A DNA stretch of 64,000 nucleotides from Oxytricha trifallax (GCA_000711775.1 ARYC01001126.1:27571-91570), one strand, 5' to 3'. Shown: positions 28,801-39,196, counted from the first letter of the stretch. The notes: generated from the letters alone by a model not told the origin. Numbers and translations: made by a program.

Positions 28801-29930
28801 AATTTTGGGGAAGCAGAAACTCCAATAAAGTATGTCTATAAAAATAAAATTTATATCTATTGGCCCTCTGATATTGCGCATTCTATAGATAATTCTATAA
28901 AAAGATATTCATTAAATTCTCTAAATTATATTTTCCATTGATTCTTGAATAAGTTCTATATCTAAATTTGACAAGCTTGAGTCAATTTGCTTGTGCCAAA
29001 TAACATTCCCAGTAAGTTCGTCTATTTTAATAATTATTGGAGTTTTCTCAGAATCGACAACATCATCAGAACTTGATTATCCCGCTACTATTAATTTCTA
29101 ATTAACTTCGTCATACGACATGCAATTAGTAATATAACAAATTAAATTTATTGTATTCTAATTATACATAATACAATTTAAGAGGGTATTGGGGTTAAAT
29201 CGTATCTTCAAAAAATAAATTACTATAGTAAACTATTAATTATGTTATTTAAAATGAAATGTGGAGAGTAATTAAGAATTACCGACAAATCATTTTTTAA
29301 AGTTTAAAATAAATAATTTTAATAATAAATTTAGGATATAAATTCTAAGAAATATATGATTAATAAAATGAATAATAAGTTTAAATTCTATAAAATATTG
29401 ATATTAATTTAATCGATAATTTACTTGAATAAAAAATTTTACCACAAAATTTTCTGAAAAAATCCTTATTATTTTTTAATTTTATTAACTTAATTTTTAC
29501 TCCTCTTGTTGATTGAGGTATTTAAAAAAATAAATAATATTATTCAGTTTTATTATATTAAAATTTGTAAAGCTAAATTATAAATAATTAAGAACAAGAT
29601 TTATCCACTCATAGATAATTAGCATATAAATCCTAATATATGAATTCGTATGATTTAATAATTAAAATGCAAGTAAATTTCGTATCGTCATTCGAGCCTC
29701 CTAATATCTATGGAAATGCATATAAAGGTTGTGCGGTAAAGCAACTGCCTTAATCTGAAACATCTGCAAAAAGTTGTCGATTATTTTTTCTCAAACAGCT
29801 TATTTCAAATTACAAAATAATACTAAAATCATAGTGCATAATTTATTATTATTATAAAATTAAAGCAGCTAATTGAGCTTAAAAAGAAGCACATATTTAG
29901 AAATAGAATAAGTCCTTTAGTTATATTCAT
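10852..29930 (-). CDS. Paralog beta: full-length propeller/cadherin-like multi-pass membrane protein, interrupted germline gene
   Basis: The start ATG (29928-29930) opens a signal peptide, MNITKGLILFLNMCFFLSS. Propeller-like blocks follow: FTAQPLYAFPQILGG near 29700, KLIVAGQSSS...IIIKIDELTGNVIWH at 28960-29130, then 28760-28880 and 27640-27890. Ectodomain blocks follow at 26830-27050, 26330-26570 and 26100-26270, and a cadherin/Ig-like domain with LPSFIQFTGVHP at 25530-25920. Probable juxtamembrane blocks lie at 22440-22850. Membrane blocks with NDRFEFTGYESSNF and several hydrophobic helices lie at 15040-18850. The tail (TIVPEDKNEHFPTYR near 13600) ends DDQYDLLSEIII at TGA 10852-10854. All blocks share strand and order with delta. 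Insertions inside it: 11689, 13760, 16213, 18325, 18924, 19204, 21409, 23944, 27063 and 28200. Removing those at 13760, 16213 and 18325 restores the frame. Predicted surface receptor-like or adhesion protein; partner unknown. Internal MDS borders are not resolved. Confidence 0.65.
11689..11954. mobile_element. 265-bp MITE with TAAAACCCC tips, copy 1
   Basis: Inverted arms of about 85 bp start TAAAACCCCATGATTTTTTT and flank a centre that contains CCAATCAGGGTGTGT. TA is duplicated on both sides (11687-11688 and 11955-11956), as in Tc1/mariner-type insertion. Relatives of the same size and centre lie at 18924-19188 and 49852-50116. It has no coding capacity. It sits in the tail region of gene beta. 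Confidence 0.88.
12950..13145. other. Locally GC-richer stretch of unknown nature in the beta tail
   Basis: Base composition is visibly less AT-rich than on either side, and the stretch has no clear counterpart in gamma at the matching place. Short open frames exist on the minus strand but none matches the paralogous tails. It could be a small insertion or a fast-evolving tail segment. Confidence 0.25.
13760..14847. mobile_element. Foldback element 2 (TGTTCACCCCGAGG tips), empty site known
   Basis: The 1,088-bp element is almost entirely palindromic. Arms of about 520 bp meet at an AT-rich loop near 14285-14320. The tips are TGTTCACCCCGAGGTACC with C or G runs, and the CCGAGGTACC motif is repeated subterminally. 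AATATT is duplicated exactly (13754-13759 and 14848-14853). Paralog gamma has the uninterrupted site with a single AATATT at 36095-36100. Removal restores the beta frame across a segment matching gamma's KDKN..IFIEKE. The small ORF at 14721-14912 is repeat-derived. Confidence 0.93.
16213..17705. mobile_element. Foldback element 3, diverged, inside a beta membrane block
   Basis: Arms of about 300 bp are clearly related but diverged: GACATCTCGACC then CCTATTTTTTATT on the left is mirrored at 17560-17600. The tips are TGTTCC on the left and (reverse complement) CTTTCAGACAGACGCCC on the right. The 6-bp target CATATT is intact on both sides (16207-16212 and 17706-17711). On the minus strand, removal with one target copy joins the codons for HSIQY to DMKNQKAIGHLKHK, matching epsilon's YDYNFQDKSIKKYL region. 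The centre holds a GC-richer stretch at 16690-16985. Confidence 0.85.
16690..16985. other. GC-richer core of foldback element 3 with B-box-like motif
   Basis: This part of the element centre is much less AT-rich than its surroundings. It contains CTGGGTTTCAAATCCCAACC near 16903, which resembles a polymerase III B box, but no consistent tRNA fold could be drawn. No protein match is apparent. It may be a captured sequence or an old SINE-like piece. Confidence 0.3.
18325..18732. mobile_element. Palindromic MITE, TTGTAGG family, inside beta coding block
   Basis: The 408-bp inverted-repeat element has tips TTGTAGAAATACA and (reverse complement) TTGCAGGTATACA, with TA duplicated at 18323-18324 and 18733-18734. 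On the minus strand it splits the codons for RAIF. Removal leaving one TA gives RAIFNVVTFDPI, matching KAIFDVSTFDPI in delta and KAIFDVVTFDPI in epsilon. The inner arms carry the family motifs (GAGCGAGATAAC and its mirror). Confidence 0.92.
18924..19188. mobile_element. 265-bp MITE with TAAAACCCC tips, copy 2
   Basis: The tips are TAAAACCCCATAGATCAATT and its mirror, and the centre contains CCAATCAGGGTGTGT as in copies 1 and 3. TA flanks both ends (18922-18923 and 19189-19190). It has no coding capacity. Confidence 0.9.
19204..19539 (+). mobile_element. G-rich-tip MITE (GGGAGGAAGT...CTTCCC), copy 1
   Basis: The left tip is GGGAGGAAGTGTCCTGTCCC and the right tip ends GATGGAAACTTCCC. The body matches the copies at 40455 and (reversed) 48546 along its whole length, including the shared words TTATAGAA and a GAGAGTTAA-type motif. 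A target duplication was not established. It lies directly beside the TAAAACCCC-tip MITE, so insertions cluster here. Confidence 0.8.
19540..21408. other. AT-rich interior of gene beta without recognised blocks
   Basis: By position this should hold the juxtamembrane part of beta or IES DNA. No block here aligns convincingly by eye with delta or epsilon. A short ATA dinucleotide tract occurs near 20340. The small ORF at 21331-21582 runs into foldback element 4 and is not a gene. Confidence 0.35.
21409..22395. mobile_element. Foldback element 4 (TGTTCTGACCGAGACC tips)
   Basis: The 987-bp element is a near-perfect palindrome with a turn near 21895. The tip TGTTCTGACCGAGACCCCCC is followed by further CAGCCGAGACC units between C runs, mirrored as G runs on the right. 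CTTAAT is duplicated exactly (21403-21408 and 22396-22401). It shares the inner words CTTGCCCT and CTCATAGGGAAATA with other members. No coding capacity was seen. Confidence 0.93.
23944..25049. mobile_element. Non-autonomous TBE derivative, 1.1 kb, copy 1
   Basis: The left end CAAAGCCCTAAAACC and the right end (reverse complement CAAAACCCCTTCAATAG) are worn TBE ends. AAT is duplicated on both sides (23941-23943 and 25050-25052), the ANT target type of TBEs. The subterminal sequence with TTTTGATTGAT and GTTGGGGATTAGGG follows the TBE at 60182 rather than the one at 44168. None of the three TBE genes is recognisable. An open frame at 24036-24344 shows no TBE-like motif and is not called. It lies in gene beta between ectodomain blocks. 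Confidence 0.75.
26554..26684. other. 131-bp IES with 10-bp pointer in gene beta
   Basis: The pointer AGTGTAGTTA (minus strand) occurs exactly at 26675-26684 and 26544-26553. Removing the intervening DNA with one pointer copy joins the codons for TASES to VVNYGFVKIADN in frame. Splicing at GT...AG does not give this frame. Gene gamma has the same pointer and the same 131-bp length at 39197-39327. This is the clearest MDS/IES junction in the window. Confidence 0.8.
27063..27622. mobile_element. Inverted-repeat MITE with GGGTG tips in gene beta
   Basis: Left arm words GGGTGGTATATTCAATTGCTC, ATTGCTCACTGT and CTCTATATGATAAAATATGC recur as mirror copies at 27500-27622. The element falls between two beta coding blocks and gene delta has nothing comparable. 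A target duplication is unclear. No other full copy was seen in the window. Confidence 0.65.
28200..28608. mobile_element. Palindromic MITE with TGTAGAG tips in gene beta
   Basis: Arms of about 170 bp are mirrored: TGTAGAGCGTTT with CTCTACA at the far end, ATCATGATCTAATTATA with its mirror near 28540, and CGGACAGGC with GGCCTGTCCG. The short centre holds the small ORF 28371-28553, which is repeat-derived. It lies in the AT-rich DNA between two propeller blocks. No clear target duplication was seen and no second copy in the window. Confidence 0.75.
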
Positions 29931-30224
29931 TGAATTTTATTGAGAAAAATAGAATTTGATAATAAGTTTAATAAAATAAGAATTTTTAATAACAAAGTAT
30001 TTTTTAATATAGAATGGCATTAAATAAATTCCTTGAGACATTAGGTTATCATTTACAACTAGAATTTTGTTACTATATAGAAATTTTAACAAATTTTTAG
30101 TTTTATTAAGAATTTTTCGATACTGTTGTATAAAATATAATTTTTAATAAATTTTTTTTTAACTTTCTTTTAGTAACACAGCAACTTCTCCTACAATATT
30201 TATATATTTAATTAATGAATTTTC

Positions 30225-30400
30225 TTTTTATCAGGCAAGTATTTCAATTAAAAGTTTTGATTTTCTTTTATAAAGAACGGGGGCATTATTATTTATAGGT
30301 TTAAATAGCTTAATATTATTATTGCTAGTGGAAGTATTAAGAATTATCATTTATAATATATAAACTGACAAAATCAAATTTATTAAGATTATTAAGGGTG
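30225..30400 (-). other. Conserved block upstream of paralog beta
   Basis: Same block as 9260-9400 and 43940-44085. It lies 295-470 bp upstream of the beta start codon. It could carry promoter or leader function. The possible small peptide begins with ATA here rather than ATG. Confidence 0.4.
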
Positions 30401-31179
30401 ATTTACTTAAATAATTTTTATTAATTTATATAAAATAATATAATGTTAAATATTTGAAAAATCAAATTTCAGTTATCTTATGGGAATTTGCTCTATATAC
30501 ATAATTACTACACAATATTTAAATCAAATTTATTTTGTATCACAATACAATTTTCTATTTTTGCAAACTTCTCAACCATTATAAATGAAGTTTTAGTTTA
30601 AATTATATTTGAAATTGATTCCAATAATAAATATTTAGGTCTCTTTTAAAGAATATGTAAAATAAAAAATATATTTTAAAATAACACAATAGATAAATTA
30701 GGTCAATAATTTCTATATTTACATTATAATCACTTAAAATTATAAATTAATTAAGCGCTCATAAATATATTATTCAAACTAATTATTCTTAAATATTTAT
30801 GAATCGATTATTCACTAGCAGCTGATATAATTAAGTTACTTCTCTTTTTTATATTTTTGAACTTGCTTTTAAATAATTTTAAATGTAATATTATTTATTT
30901 ATGCAATTATATGAGTATGTAATTTAGTAATGAAACATTATAAATAAATAAAAATAGGTATAAATATTAGTTTTTAATATTTATTATAATTGTAGTGAAT
31001 AAATTGTAGGATTTGAGATATAATTATATATATAAAACAAAATTTGTTTCATAAAAATAGAATTCCTTTTTAAAAAAATTATTTTATTTTATTTTAGTTA
31101 ATTATTTACATTTACATAATTAGAATTGTATTTTTACATATATTAGAGTGAATAATTTATTTATATTTATAATAAAATT
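30401..31179. other. Intergenic AT-rich DNA between beta and gamma
   Basis: No coding block is recognised. About 30770-30980 resembles the spacers at 10070-10270 and 48910-49190. The last exon of gamma, expected here by analogy with beta's 10852-10950, was not found. Confidence 0.4.
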
Positions 31180-31716
31180 TAAAACCCCAAAACCGCTTCG
31201 GTAGTTTTATTGATAAAAGTAGACAATTAGAGCATACTTTAAAAGCATTTAAATTAAATATAAATTAGATTGTATTAAAGGTGTTTTTTACAATTCACTT
31301 AAACAGTTATTTGGCATTATGAGGCAAATATCTAAACTTAATTATTCCTATCCAACTTTCAATTTAGTCTATTGTATGTTCGGTTATGGTTAGGCTTTAT
31401 GATTATTTACTAATCATTTTCACTTATTTTACCATTTATATTATTATAGTCTTACTGCTGTATTCTCTGCTTTAAATTTTTTTATCTATGCAACTGTAGA
31501 ACTCATTTCTTGAAATATCGAATTAAACAATTATTGTTGCAAGAACGCAAATATCCAACTTAATAAAGCTATCTCATGGTCGGTCCTCCATTCTAAAAAT
31601 AATTCAGGAGACAATCCCCAAAACCCCTTCAGTTGTTTGGTTGATACAAGGCTGTAATTAACGAATTCTTAATAAAGGTTAAATAGGGTTTGTAGTTTTA
31701 ATATTATTAATTTAAG

Positions 31717-31960
31717 TACGAGTTTTGGGGGTCAGTTTATGACAGTGAGTTTATAGATTTATTGTTTAAGTTGCGTTATGGAAGCGATGATAATAGTGAT
31801 TAACTCAAACCTTTTCTTAATTAAACATCTATAGCAAGGCTGCTCCATAAATCTCCAGCTACTTTTAGGTCTCACTGTCTAATAGCATTGTATTAAAGAG
31901 GTAGCATTTTCATTCTAAGCCTAAGTGACCTTTAAAATTTAAGCAACATCATATTTATTA
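31717..31960 (+). pseudogene. TBE transposase remnant (5' end only)
   Basis: The sequence aligns with the first 80 or so codons of the transposase at 44306: EFIDLLFKLRYGS, then LKPF and ARLLHKS. The start codon is ACG instead of ATG and the frame slips after about 50 codons. It still has the base whose loss shifts the frame in the 44306 copy. Everything carrying the DDE residues is deleted. Confidence 0.75.
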
Positions 31961-32063
31961 TCTTATTAATTCATAAAAAATTTTACAATTTTTATAAATA
32001 AATAAGATAATATACAATTTATACATGCTTATTTATTACTAATTTATTTAAATATATTAAATA

Positions 32064-32979
32064 TAGAAGTAAGTAAAAATGAAGAAAGCTGTCAAGAACC
32101 TCCCAGTCTCAGAGATAAAAAGAATTATGGTAAAATTTCGAGGCTTTAAAGAATCCTCTCTTGAAAATTATTTACATAGGTTCTTGCCTAGAAAAGCTAG
32201 CTCACTCTAAAAGATGAAATAGAGTATAGAGTTATTACAGATGACTACTACGCTTAAAAAATTTATCCTTTCAATTACTTTCTTGCTGATGACAAGTTCT
32301 AAATGGTGTTTGCTATTGAATACTATGCTCTTTAATAAGCAAAATTTAAAGAATGCAGGCATATAATTTAGCTTGGATGCCATTTTAATTGGAAAAAAAA
32401 TCATGCAGCATTTAGACTTCCTCTCCTTGAAATGACGTACAGAGGGTTTTTATCTGACAACAGATGCCTAAGGTAGATTGGCTAGATAGTACAACAGTTA
32501 GTTGAGGGAATAGAAGAGCTTCACAAACTCGTTAAGTTCATTGAGAATTAAAGCCAGAAAATATAATGATGGACCTTTAACCTCAAAGAGTCTATATTAT
32601 TAATTTCAAGAGGGCTCAAAGAGTGGATGCCAATATTCTAGGACACGTACGAGGCATTTCTGGATTTTTTCCCAAGATAGAAGATCGGAGAGATGGGGAT
32701 ATAGCGTGAGATATATGGGCATTAACAGCAATAATAATAGAGACCGATATGCCAAGGGACGATTACTTTAGTTGTAAGAGTGAGAGAGATTCTAAGTATA
32801 GAATCAGGCAATTTTTAGATAAATAAACGATTAATTGAGGTCTAAGAGAACTTGCATATTCAAGGATTATCAAGCCAAGCTAAGAGAACTAAGTAAGTAC
32901 TTAAAGAAAAATCAAACAACAACTTAGAAAGATAAAATTCAGAGAACTGACACATGAGTCATAGCTTATTATTGTGTGA
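32064..32979 (+). pseudogene. TBE 57-kDa zinc-finger/kinase gene remnant (kinase part)
   Basis: The sequence aligns with the kinase half of the gene at 46715, from the MKKAVKN region to the final TGA. Several single-base slips and a TGG-to-TGA change (near 32706) break it. The HRDLKPEN catalytic loop has decayed to IENQSQKI-type sequence, so it cannot make an active kinase. The minus-strand ORF 32207-32404 is a shadow. Confidence 0.85.
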
Positions 32980-34628
32980 AATATAAATAAAACTCGCTTG
33001 TTATACTCACTTAAATTATTAACATTTAAACATTAACTCCCTACATAAACCCGATTAAAACCCAAACAAAGTATGCACTAATAGTCTACTTATATCAATC
33101 AAAAACTTAATCAAACTACTGAAAGGGTTTTGGGGTTTTGATTTCAACAATAGAAATTATTAGGCAATGTAGTCATATTCGATTTTATGTGTAATTTGTT
33201 TAAAATTTAATAACTTAGGTTTAATAATAATTCTCCATTAAAATTTAAATCATACTGCATATTTTCTAAAAAAATGACAAATTTGGAATATAATTATAGC
33301 ATATTCCATAATTATTATTGCATTTTGGTAATTAAATTAAATAAATAATTAATTTTATCTTTCTTTCTTAAATAAATATTCATTATTTTGAATTATAGAT
33401 TATTGCAGAACTTTAGGCAGATAGCGCAAAATTTCTTACATTATTTACAACTTATTCAAAATTCATATCTTAGACCGATAAAAATTAATATTAATTATGT
33501 TAATGCATAACTCAATAACATTATAAATAATTTAAAATAGTCCTTATGATATAATGAATGTTATGTATATCACAATAAAATTAATGAAATTAATTATTTT
33601 TATGCGGAAAACTTTTGAGCATTAAAGTATTCACACAAATTTATCCTTTCATTATTTTAAAGAAATCAACTTTTAAGGGTAAATAAAACAATTTTTCTAG
33701 ATTCACATCCAATCTTTAAATAAACTTTAAATTTTAATTACAAATTTAATAAAATGTCTAATAACAAATCGGCGATTTTAATCTTAATACAAATAATCAG
33801 GTGGCTAGTTATGTTGTAAACTCATAGAGAGCTCAACAAAATTTTAGGTTGTTGTTAATACCTCAGATTTAACAATTTATTTCTAATAATAGATATATTT
33901 GTTTCCTCATTTTTTCAAGTATAATATTAATAATTAACATGTAATCAACTAAAAAACCTTCAATGCATAATTATATTATAAGGGAGTATTGCTATATTTT
34001 ACAAATTTATAATAACTCATATTTAATTAAATTAAATGCATAAATCTGCAATATTGTATAACTTTTATGTTCTTAATTTTAATATTTTGTTTTTTTAATT
34101 TTGATATCTTTTATCTCCCGGTCTATAATCTTCTGCTTTAAATCCCCATCAAAGTGATAATTAAATAAAATCTATTACTGAGAGTACATTTTATTTAGAT
34201 ATTTAATATAGAAAAATTATTAAATTAAATGTTAATTAGTTACATTCATGGGAGATCAGATCCTAATCAATTAATATAATCAATTAGCCTTGGATTAAAT
34301 TTGAGATAGATGCCAAAAAATCAAAATATGATATTATCTGGCTTGCCTAACCCCCATTATTTATTTACTTTCAGCATTAATTAATTCACTCATGGTAATA
34401 TTCTTGAAAATTTTCAAAGGAAACTAATATTTATAAAGTCAACTAAAGATAAGCATAAGGAATTTTTTCCCACTAAAAATAAGTTAAAGCATATTCATCA
34501 ATAGTTATTACTAGAATTTAGTTTTTATTCAGTTTTCAAATGAGTATGATTAAGTCAAGGATTATATGAATTAAAGTTAAGATCAAATCATTTAATATTA
34601 CTTCCAAGTCGAATGTATTCTTTCAATT

Positions 34629-35059
34629 TTGTAGGAATACATTTAATTTGGGAAATTAAATTATAATTATATTTAATATAATTGGAATTCGTGGCATTTA
34701 ACTTTCTGGAAACCTGGACAATATGGTACTTTTTCGATATAGAATTTATAATTAGCTAAATTTTACTATTGGCGGTACCTCTCTATCGCATTCCTGAAGC
34801 GAGATAACTTGACTTTAATTAGCCATCAAATTAATTTTAGGTGAATGTTTAGTTTAATTTGATGGCTAATTAAAGTCAAGTTATCTCGCTTCAGGAATGC
34901 GATAGAGAGGTACCGCCAATAGTAAAATCCAGCTAATTATAAATTCTATATCGAAAAATTGCCATATTGTCCAGGTTTCCAGAAAGTTAACTACCACGAA
35001 TTACAATTATATTAAATATATTTATAATTTTATTTCCCAAATCAAATGTATACATACAA
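34629..35059. mobile_element. Palindromic MITE, TTGTAGG family, near-perfect hairpin
   Basis: The tips are TTGTAGGAATACATTTAATT and its mirror. From 34685 to 35000 the arms are almost perfectly complementary, with mirrored words GCGAGATAACTTGACTTTAA and TACCTCTCTATCGCATTCCT. The turn lies near 34840. TA follows the right end; the left flank reads TT, so the duplication is worn. It lies in the gamma tail region. Confidence 0.9.
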
Positions 35060-36226
35060 TAATAGTTTTAAATTTAAAATAATTAAATGATAATTAAATT
35101 CAAAAGACATTTGCTCAATCATAAAATCTATTTTGCTTTTGTTTCCAGTTGATAAAAGTAATATTTTATCATTATATTATTATATAATTAAAATTCAATT
35201 AAAGATAAATCATTTACTGTATTTGAATTATAAGGCTTTTTGTTTTTATATCCTTTATTTCTCTATAAATTATTCTAAAACTTTAAACCTTATTGAGTAT
35301 TAGAATACCTGCGATTATCAATAAAATAGAAAACAATCGTGAAATTCAAAATAAAAATGAAAGTAATAAGTTTGCAATTTATATTTTAAGCATTTATTAA
35401 TTTAGAAAATTAATAGTTGTTTAATTAAATGATGTTGCAAAATATATCATTGCTGCACATATTTAATAATGTTACTAACTGTTAATTTTCACAGTTTCAG
35501 CATACTATTTTTTAAATATACTTGAAATTAAAGAAATTTATTAGTAAAATTAAATTAAAATCAAAGTTAGCAATTTTAAAGTTCTAAAAAATGAAATATT
35601 TTGCTTAAAATGCAAAAAATTAGCATGGTGTAGTTATGAAATAATAGAGATTTATATTTATTTTATATATTTTTTTAACCATTTTAATACAAAGGATATA
35701 TAAAAATATATTATGTTACTTGACCAGTTAAAACAATTTTTAATTTCAAATGTATTTAATCTATATTTGAATTTTCACAGTTTTATGATGTACCTACATC
35801 TTATAAAATAAACACAATTAATTATTTATTAATCATCGTTCTCGTTATTTTGTAAATTATTAACTTAGCTTTAACCCTAGATTGCCCTATACGTTGGATA
35901 GTGCTCATTTCTATCTTCTGGAACAATCGTTAAAAGTAAAGGTTCAAATTTATTATCCTTTAGGGATTTAAATTAGCTTAATTTACTTCTAAATTTTGGC
36001 TTTTCTAAGATAGTAGTTGAAGATATTATAGATCTTATACTGTTTTAGGGGTTTAAAATGTATCTCTGCCCAATCTTAGTTTTCTTTTTCTATAAATATT
36101 CTTTTATTCTTGTCCTTATTAGTAGTATGCATAATTTACTCAATCATTTCAAATTGAAAAAATAAAAATAATCTTATATTTGTTAAATTAATTAGTATGG
36201 TTTCTATGAAAACCCAAATTAGATTA

Positions 36227-36641
36227 TTGTAGGAATACAATTGAAATTGTGAAACTATAATTAAATTAATAAATATTAAATCACATTAGTGGCAATTGAA
36301 GTTGGCCAATTTAAACGATCTTGGGCTCATTCGATAGTGAATTCAAAATTAGCTGGACTTTGTTGCTAGCAGTACTATTTTATCGCATCCCTAGAGCGAG
36401 ATAACTTGAGTTAAATGTGAGGGAATAATTTATTGAATTTAGAGGTGTTTAATTAAACTCAAGTTATCTCGCTCCAGGGATGCGATAAAATAGTACTGCT
36501 AGCAACAAAGTCCAGCTAATTTTGAATTCACTATCGAATGAGCCCTAGATCGTTTAAATTGGCCAACTTCAACTGCCACTAATGTGATTTAATATTTATT
36601 AATTTAATTATAATTTCTCAATTTCAATTGTATTCCTACAA
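36227..36641. mobile_element. Palindromic MITE, TTGTAGG family, inside gamma coding block
   Basis: Perfect tips TTGTAGGAATACAATTGAAA and mirror, with TA at 36225-36226 and 36642-36643. The arms are near-identical across 36300-36580. On the minus strand, removal leaving one TA joins the codons for NICV to NLIWVFIETIL, matching NICVNLVWIFIETIL in beta. Beta has the uninterrupted sequence near 14955-14970. Confidence 0.94.
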
Positions 36642-36769
36642 TAACACAAATGTTAAAAGTATAGGCTACTATGAAAACATGACTCATCAATTGTTTTATA
36701 TCATTCCCTGATTCAGCTATCATATAAAAATTAAGATTTTTAGCTATTAAAGAACTTTTAATATAATAG

Positions 36770-37389
36770 AGTAAAAATATATAAATGAAAATATTTAATT
36801 AAAGAGTATAATTTATATTTGCTAAATACTTATGCATAAATTAACATAAAAGCTATATTTTAAGAATTAATATTGAAACTCTAAATTTTTAATTAATAAA
36901 ATGACTCTCTTTAAGATTATATAATTAACTATTTGACTAATTCATAATCTATGGTTTGACTTTTTAATGTTCTAAATTTTTTAAGGATTCAAATATTAAA
37001 ATATTAAATTTTATTGATTCTATACAAGTTTTATAAATTATTAAATGATTATTTTTGTTATTAAATAAAAATTATTTTAATTTTATATATATATATATAT
37101 TAAAATAGGATTTTATTAATATCATAAGTTAAAATAATACATTAGATTATTCTTAATGAGGAATAATCAGATTTATAAAGATTAAGTATATATATATAAA
37201 TTAATTTATTATTAAATAATTTGATATATTAGCATCATTACCATATTTATCATTATATATACTTTCATTTATATTATGAAAAGTTATTAAAATTATGCTT
37301 ATTTTACTAGTATATAGAAAAAATAGCAGTTGACCTTAAATATTATAATTTAAAAATGCTATAAAATATAAAATTTTATTCTATTCATT
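36770..37389. other. AT-rich stretch within gamma
   Basis: No coding block is recognised. By position it is IES-like DNA beside the non-autonomous TBE that follows. A TA dinucleotide run occurs near 37086. Confidence 0.35.
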
Positions 37390-38514
37390 CAAAACCCTAA
37401 AACCCCTTAATGAATTTTGTATGTGCTTTAATTGATATGGAAAATGTTGAGGATTAGGGTTTCTTTGGGTTATGAAGCATCATTTTCATTTTGATTTTAA
37501 AAATAGAAAATATTTTTTGGAGAACCTATTTTGCTTACTCTATGTTACCTATGTATAAAGATGGTTAGATTTATGTTTGAGAACTTTTAAAAGAAATGTT
37601 TAATTTTATTATAGTACTTTCAAAATTTTTCAAGTTTTTTATATAACGATCAATTTTATCAATCCTTTTTGAGAATCAAAAAATTAATTCATTAATGATT
37701 TTCACATTTAAGCAAAATCATTTTTTAAAATTAAGTTTCAATAATTATTTAATTTTACTATATGCTTTAATATAGATTTGATAAATTGTTTTCAAAGCTT
37801 ATTTTAAACAGTTCTAATAATTTTTTCAGGCATTATTAATAAAATATTCAAAATTATTAGAAATTAGAGAACTTTTAGATAATAATTTATCCATTTTGCC
37901 CATTATTTTGTTAGCAAAATTTATGTCAATCTTAAATTAAAGTATTTCTAGAATAAAAGGAGAAGAATTTCAATGTATATTATGGAGAAAAGATATTGAA
38001 GTTGTTAACAAGTTTTAGAAATGGATTTTACAAATTTGACAGTAAGTACAATTAAAACAGCACATAATTAATCAATAATTTAATTAGGAGGACTTCCTAA
38101 TATAATTTAAATTAGGAGGTAATAATTAAGTTCAAAATCATCTTAAAGAATTTAATTTTAAAATAAAAAAAATAATTATACTCCTTTATGAAGTTGAAAA
38201 TCAATTTGAAGTACCTTCTAAAATAACAACTATATTGGTATTATGAAAATAAGCAACTTCAAATATGGAATTAGTAATTTTAAAGAAATTGAACATTTTG
38301 ATAAAACTAAACAAACCTTATTGAGAATTGAAGATTACATAAAACTCCATAAATAATAATTTATGACATCAAATTTTTAAGTGTACATAGCTGTACAAAT
38401 TGAATTACTTAGAACTTGTAACACTAATAATAATTATAAAATTACAATAAACCCCAACTTTATCCATATCAATCAAAACACATTTATAACTCATTTAGGG
38501 GTTTTCGGATTTTG
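37390..38514. mobile_element. Non-autonomous TBE derivative, 1.1 kb, copy 2
   Basis: The left end is CAAAACCCTAAAACCCC and the right end, reverse complemented, CAAAATCCGAAAACCCC. ATT is duplicated (37387-37389 and 38515-38517). The terminal 70 bp are similar on both sides (GATTGATATGG, then GTTG) and match the TBE at 60182. The interior holds GGAGGACTTCC and TTAGGAGG motifs (about 38085-38122) like those between the divergent genes of the complete TBE. No TBE gene remains. The length matches copy 1 at 23944. Confidence 0.85.
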
Positions 38515-38603
38515 ATTGAAGACTGAATTGTCATATACAAAATCACTAAATACTAGCATTATATAGTTTATTGACTATTTTTAAATTTACTATATAAATA
38601 ATT

Positions 38604-39017
38604 TGGGGGGAAGTTTATTGCTTCACAGAAGTTTCCCGCTCATTTGGAAGCTTCTTTCAAAAAATATTAAAATTTATTATTCTTTGGCAATAAAAATATT
38701 AGAAACATTTAGATCCCAGTTTAAATTAACATAACCGTATATATTAAACTACTTTTTATAATATATATAATTTCAAGGTTTTATATTTATTCTTTGTCTA
38801 ATTATGTATTATAAACAATGAAACTTGTTGTTTATTAATAAATAATCTAGTTTTCAATAAATTTGAAATCTTTATTAAGGTAGAAATGATATAGGATGCT
38901 AGATTATAAATAATTATATCATAATTGGTAATAAAGATTTTGAAAAATTTATAAATATTTTATATTTTTAAGTATGGGGCAGGAAACTTCCTCCTTTGGG
39001 GCGAGAAACTCCTCCCA
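38604..39017 (+). mobile_element. G-rich-tip MITE with doubled tips, copy 2
   Basis: The right end carries two tip units in a row (GGCAGGAAACTTCC, then GCGAGAAACTCCTCCC), and the left end also shows two (GGGGGGAAGTTT, then GAAGTTTCCCGC). The body resembles the copies at 19204 and 40455. It splits gamma between the FNELSTLA and MLVFSDFVYD codons, where beta also has an AT-rich insert. Confidence 0.75.
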
Positions 39018-39115
39018 AAAATAATATACTATGATAATTAAAGTATTTTATTGCAAGAGTAGATAGCTCATTGAACACCTCCTAATTATAACTCACAGTA
39101 GTGATTGGTTTAAAG

Positions 39116-39121
39116 TAAAAT
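39116..39121. other. Deletion/fusion junction inside gamma
   Basis: To the right, the sequence follows the ectodomain block that lies near 26485 in beta. To the left, it follows the late membrane block that lies near 15190 in beta. The two are more than 11 kb apart in beta, so DNA between them is missing in gamma. No repeat or insertion is visible at the join. Confidence 0.6.
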
Positions 39122-39196
39122 AAATGTTTAAACTCTAGTAACCACAACTGGGTAATTATTATCTGCAATTTTTACAAATCCATAGTTAACTACACT

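Larger units (their letters stand above)
31180..33140 (+). mobile_element. TBE transposon, internally deleted (copy 2)
   Basis: TBE ends face each other at 31180 (AAAACCCCAAAACC) and 33140 (reverse complement CAAAACCCCAAAACCC). ATT is duplicated at 31177-31179 and 33141-33143. The right 190 bp match the right end of the 44168 element almost base for base. At 1.96 kb it lacks most of the transposase, the whole 22-kDa gene and the zinc-finger half of the kinase gene. A second left-end repeat (CCCCAAAACCCCTTCAG) starts near 31612. The element is inserted in the tail region of gene gamma. Confidence 0.88.
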
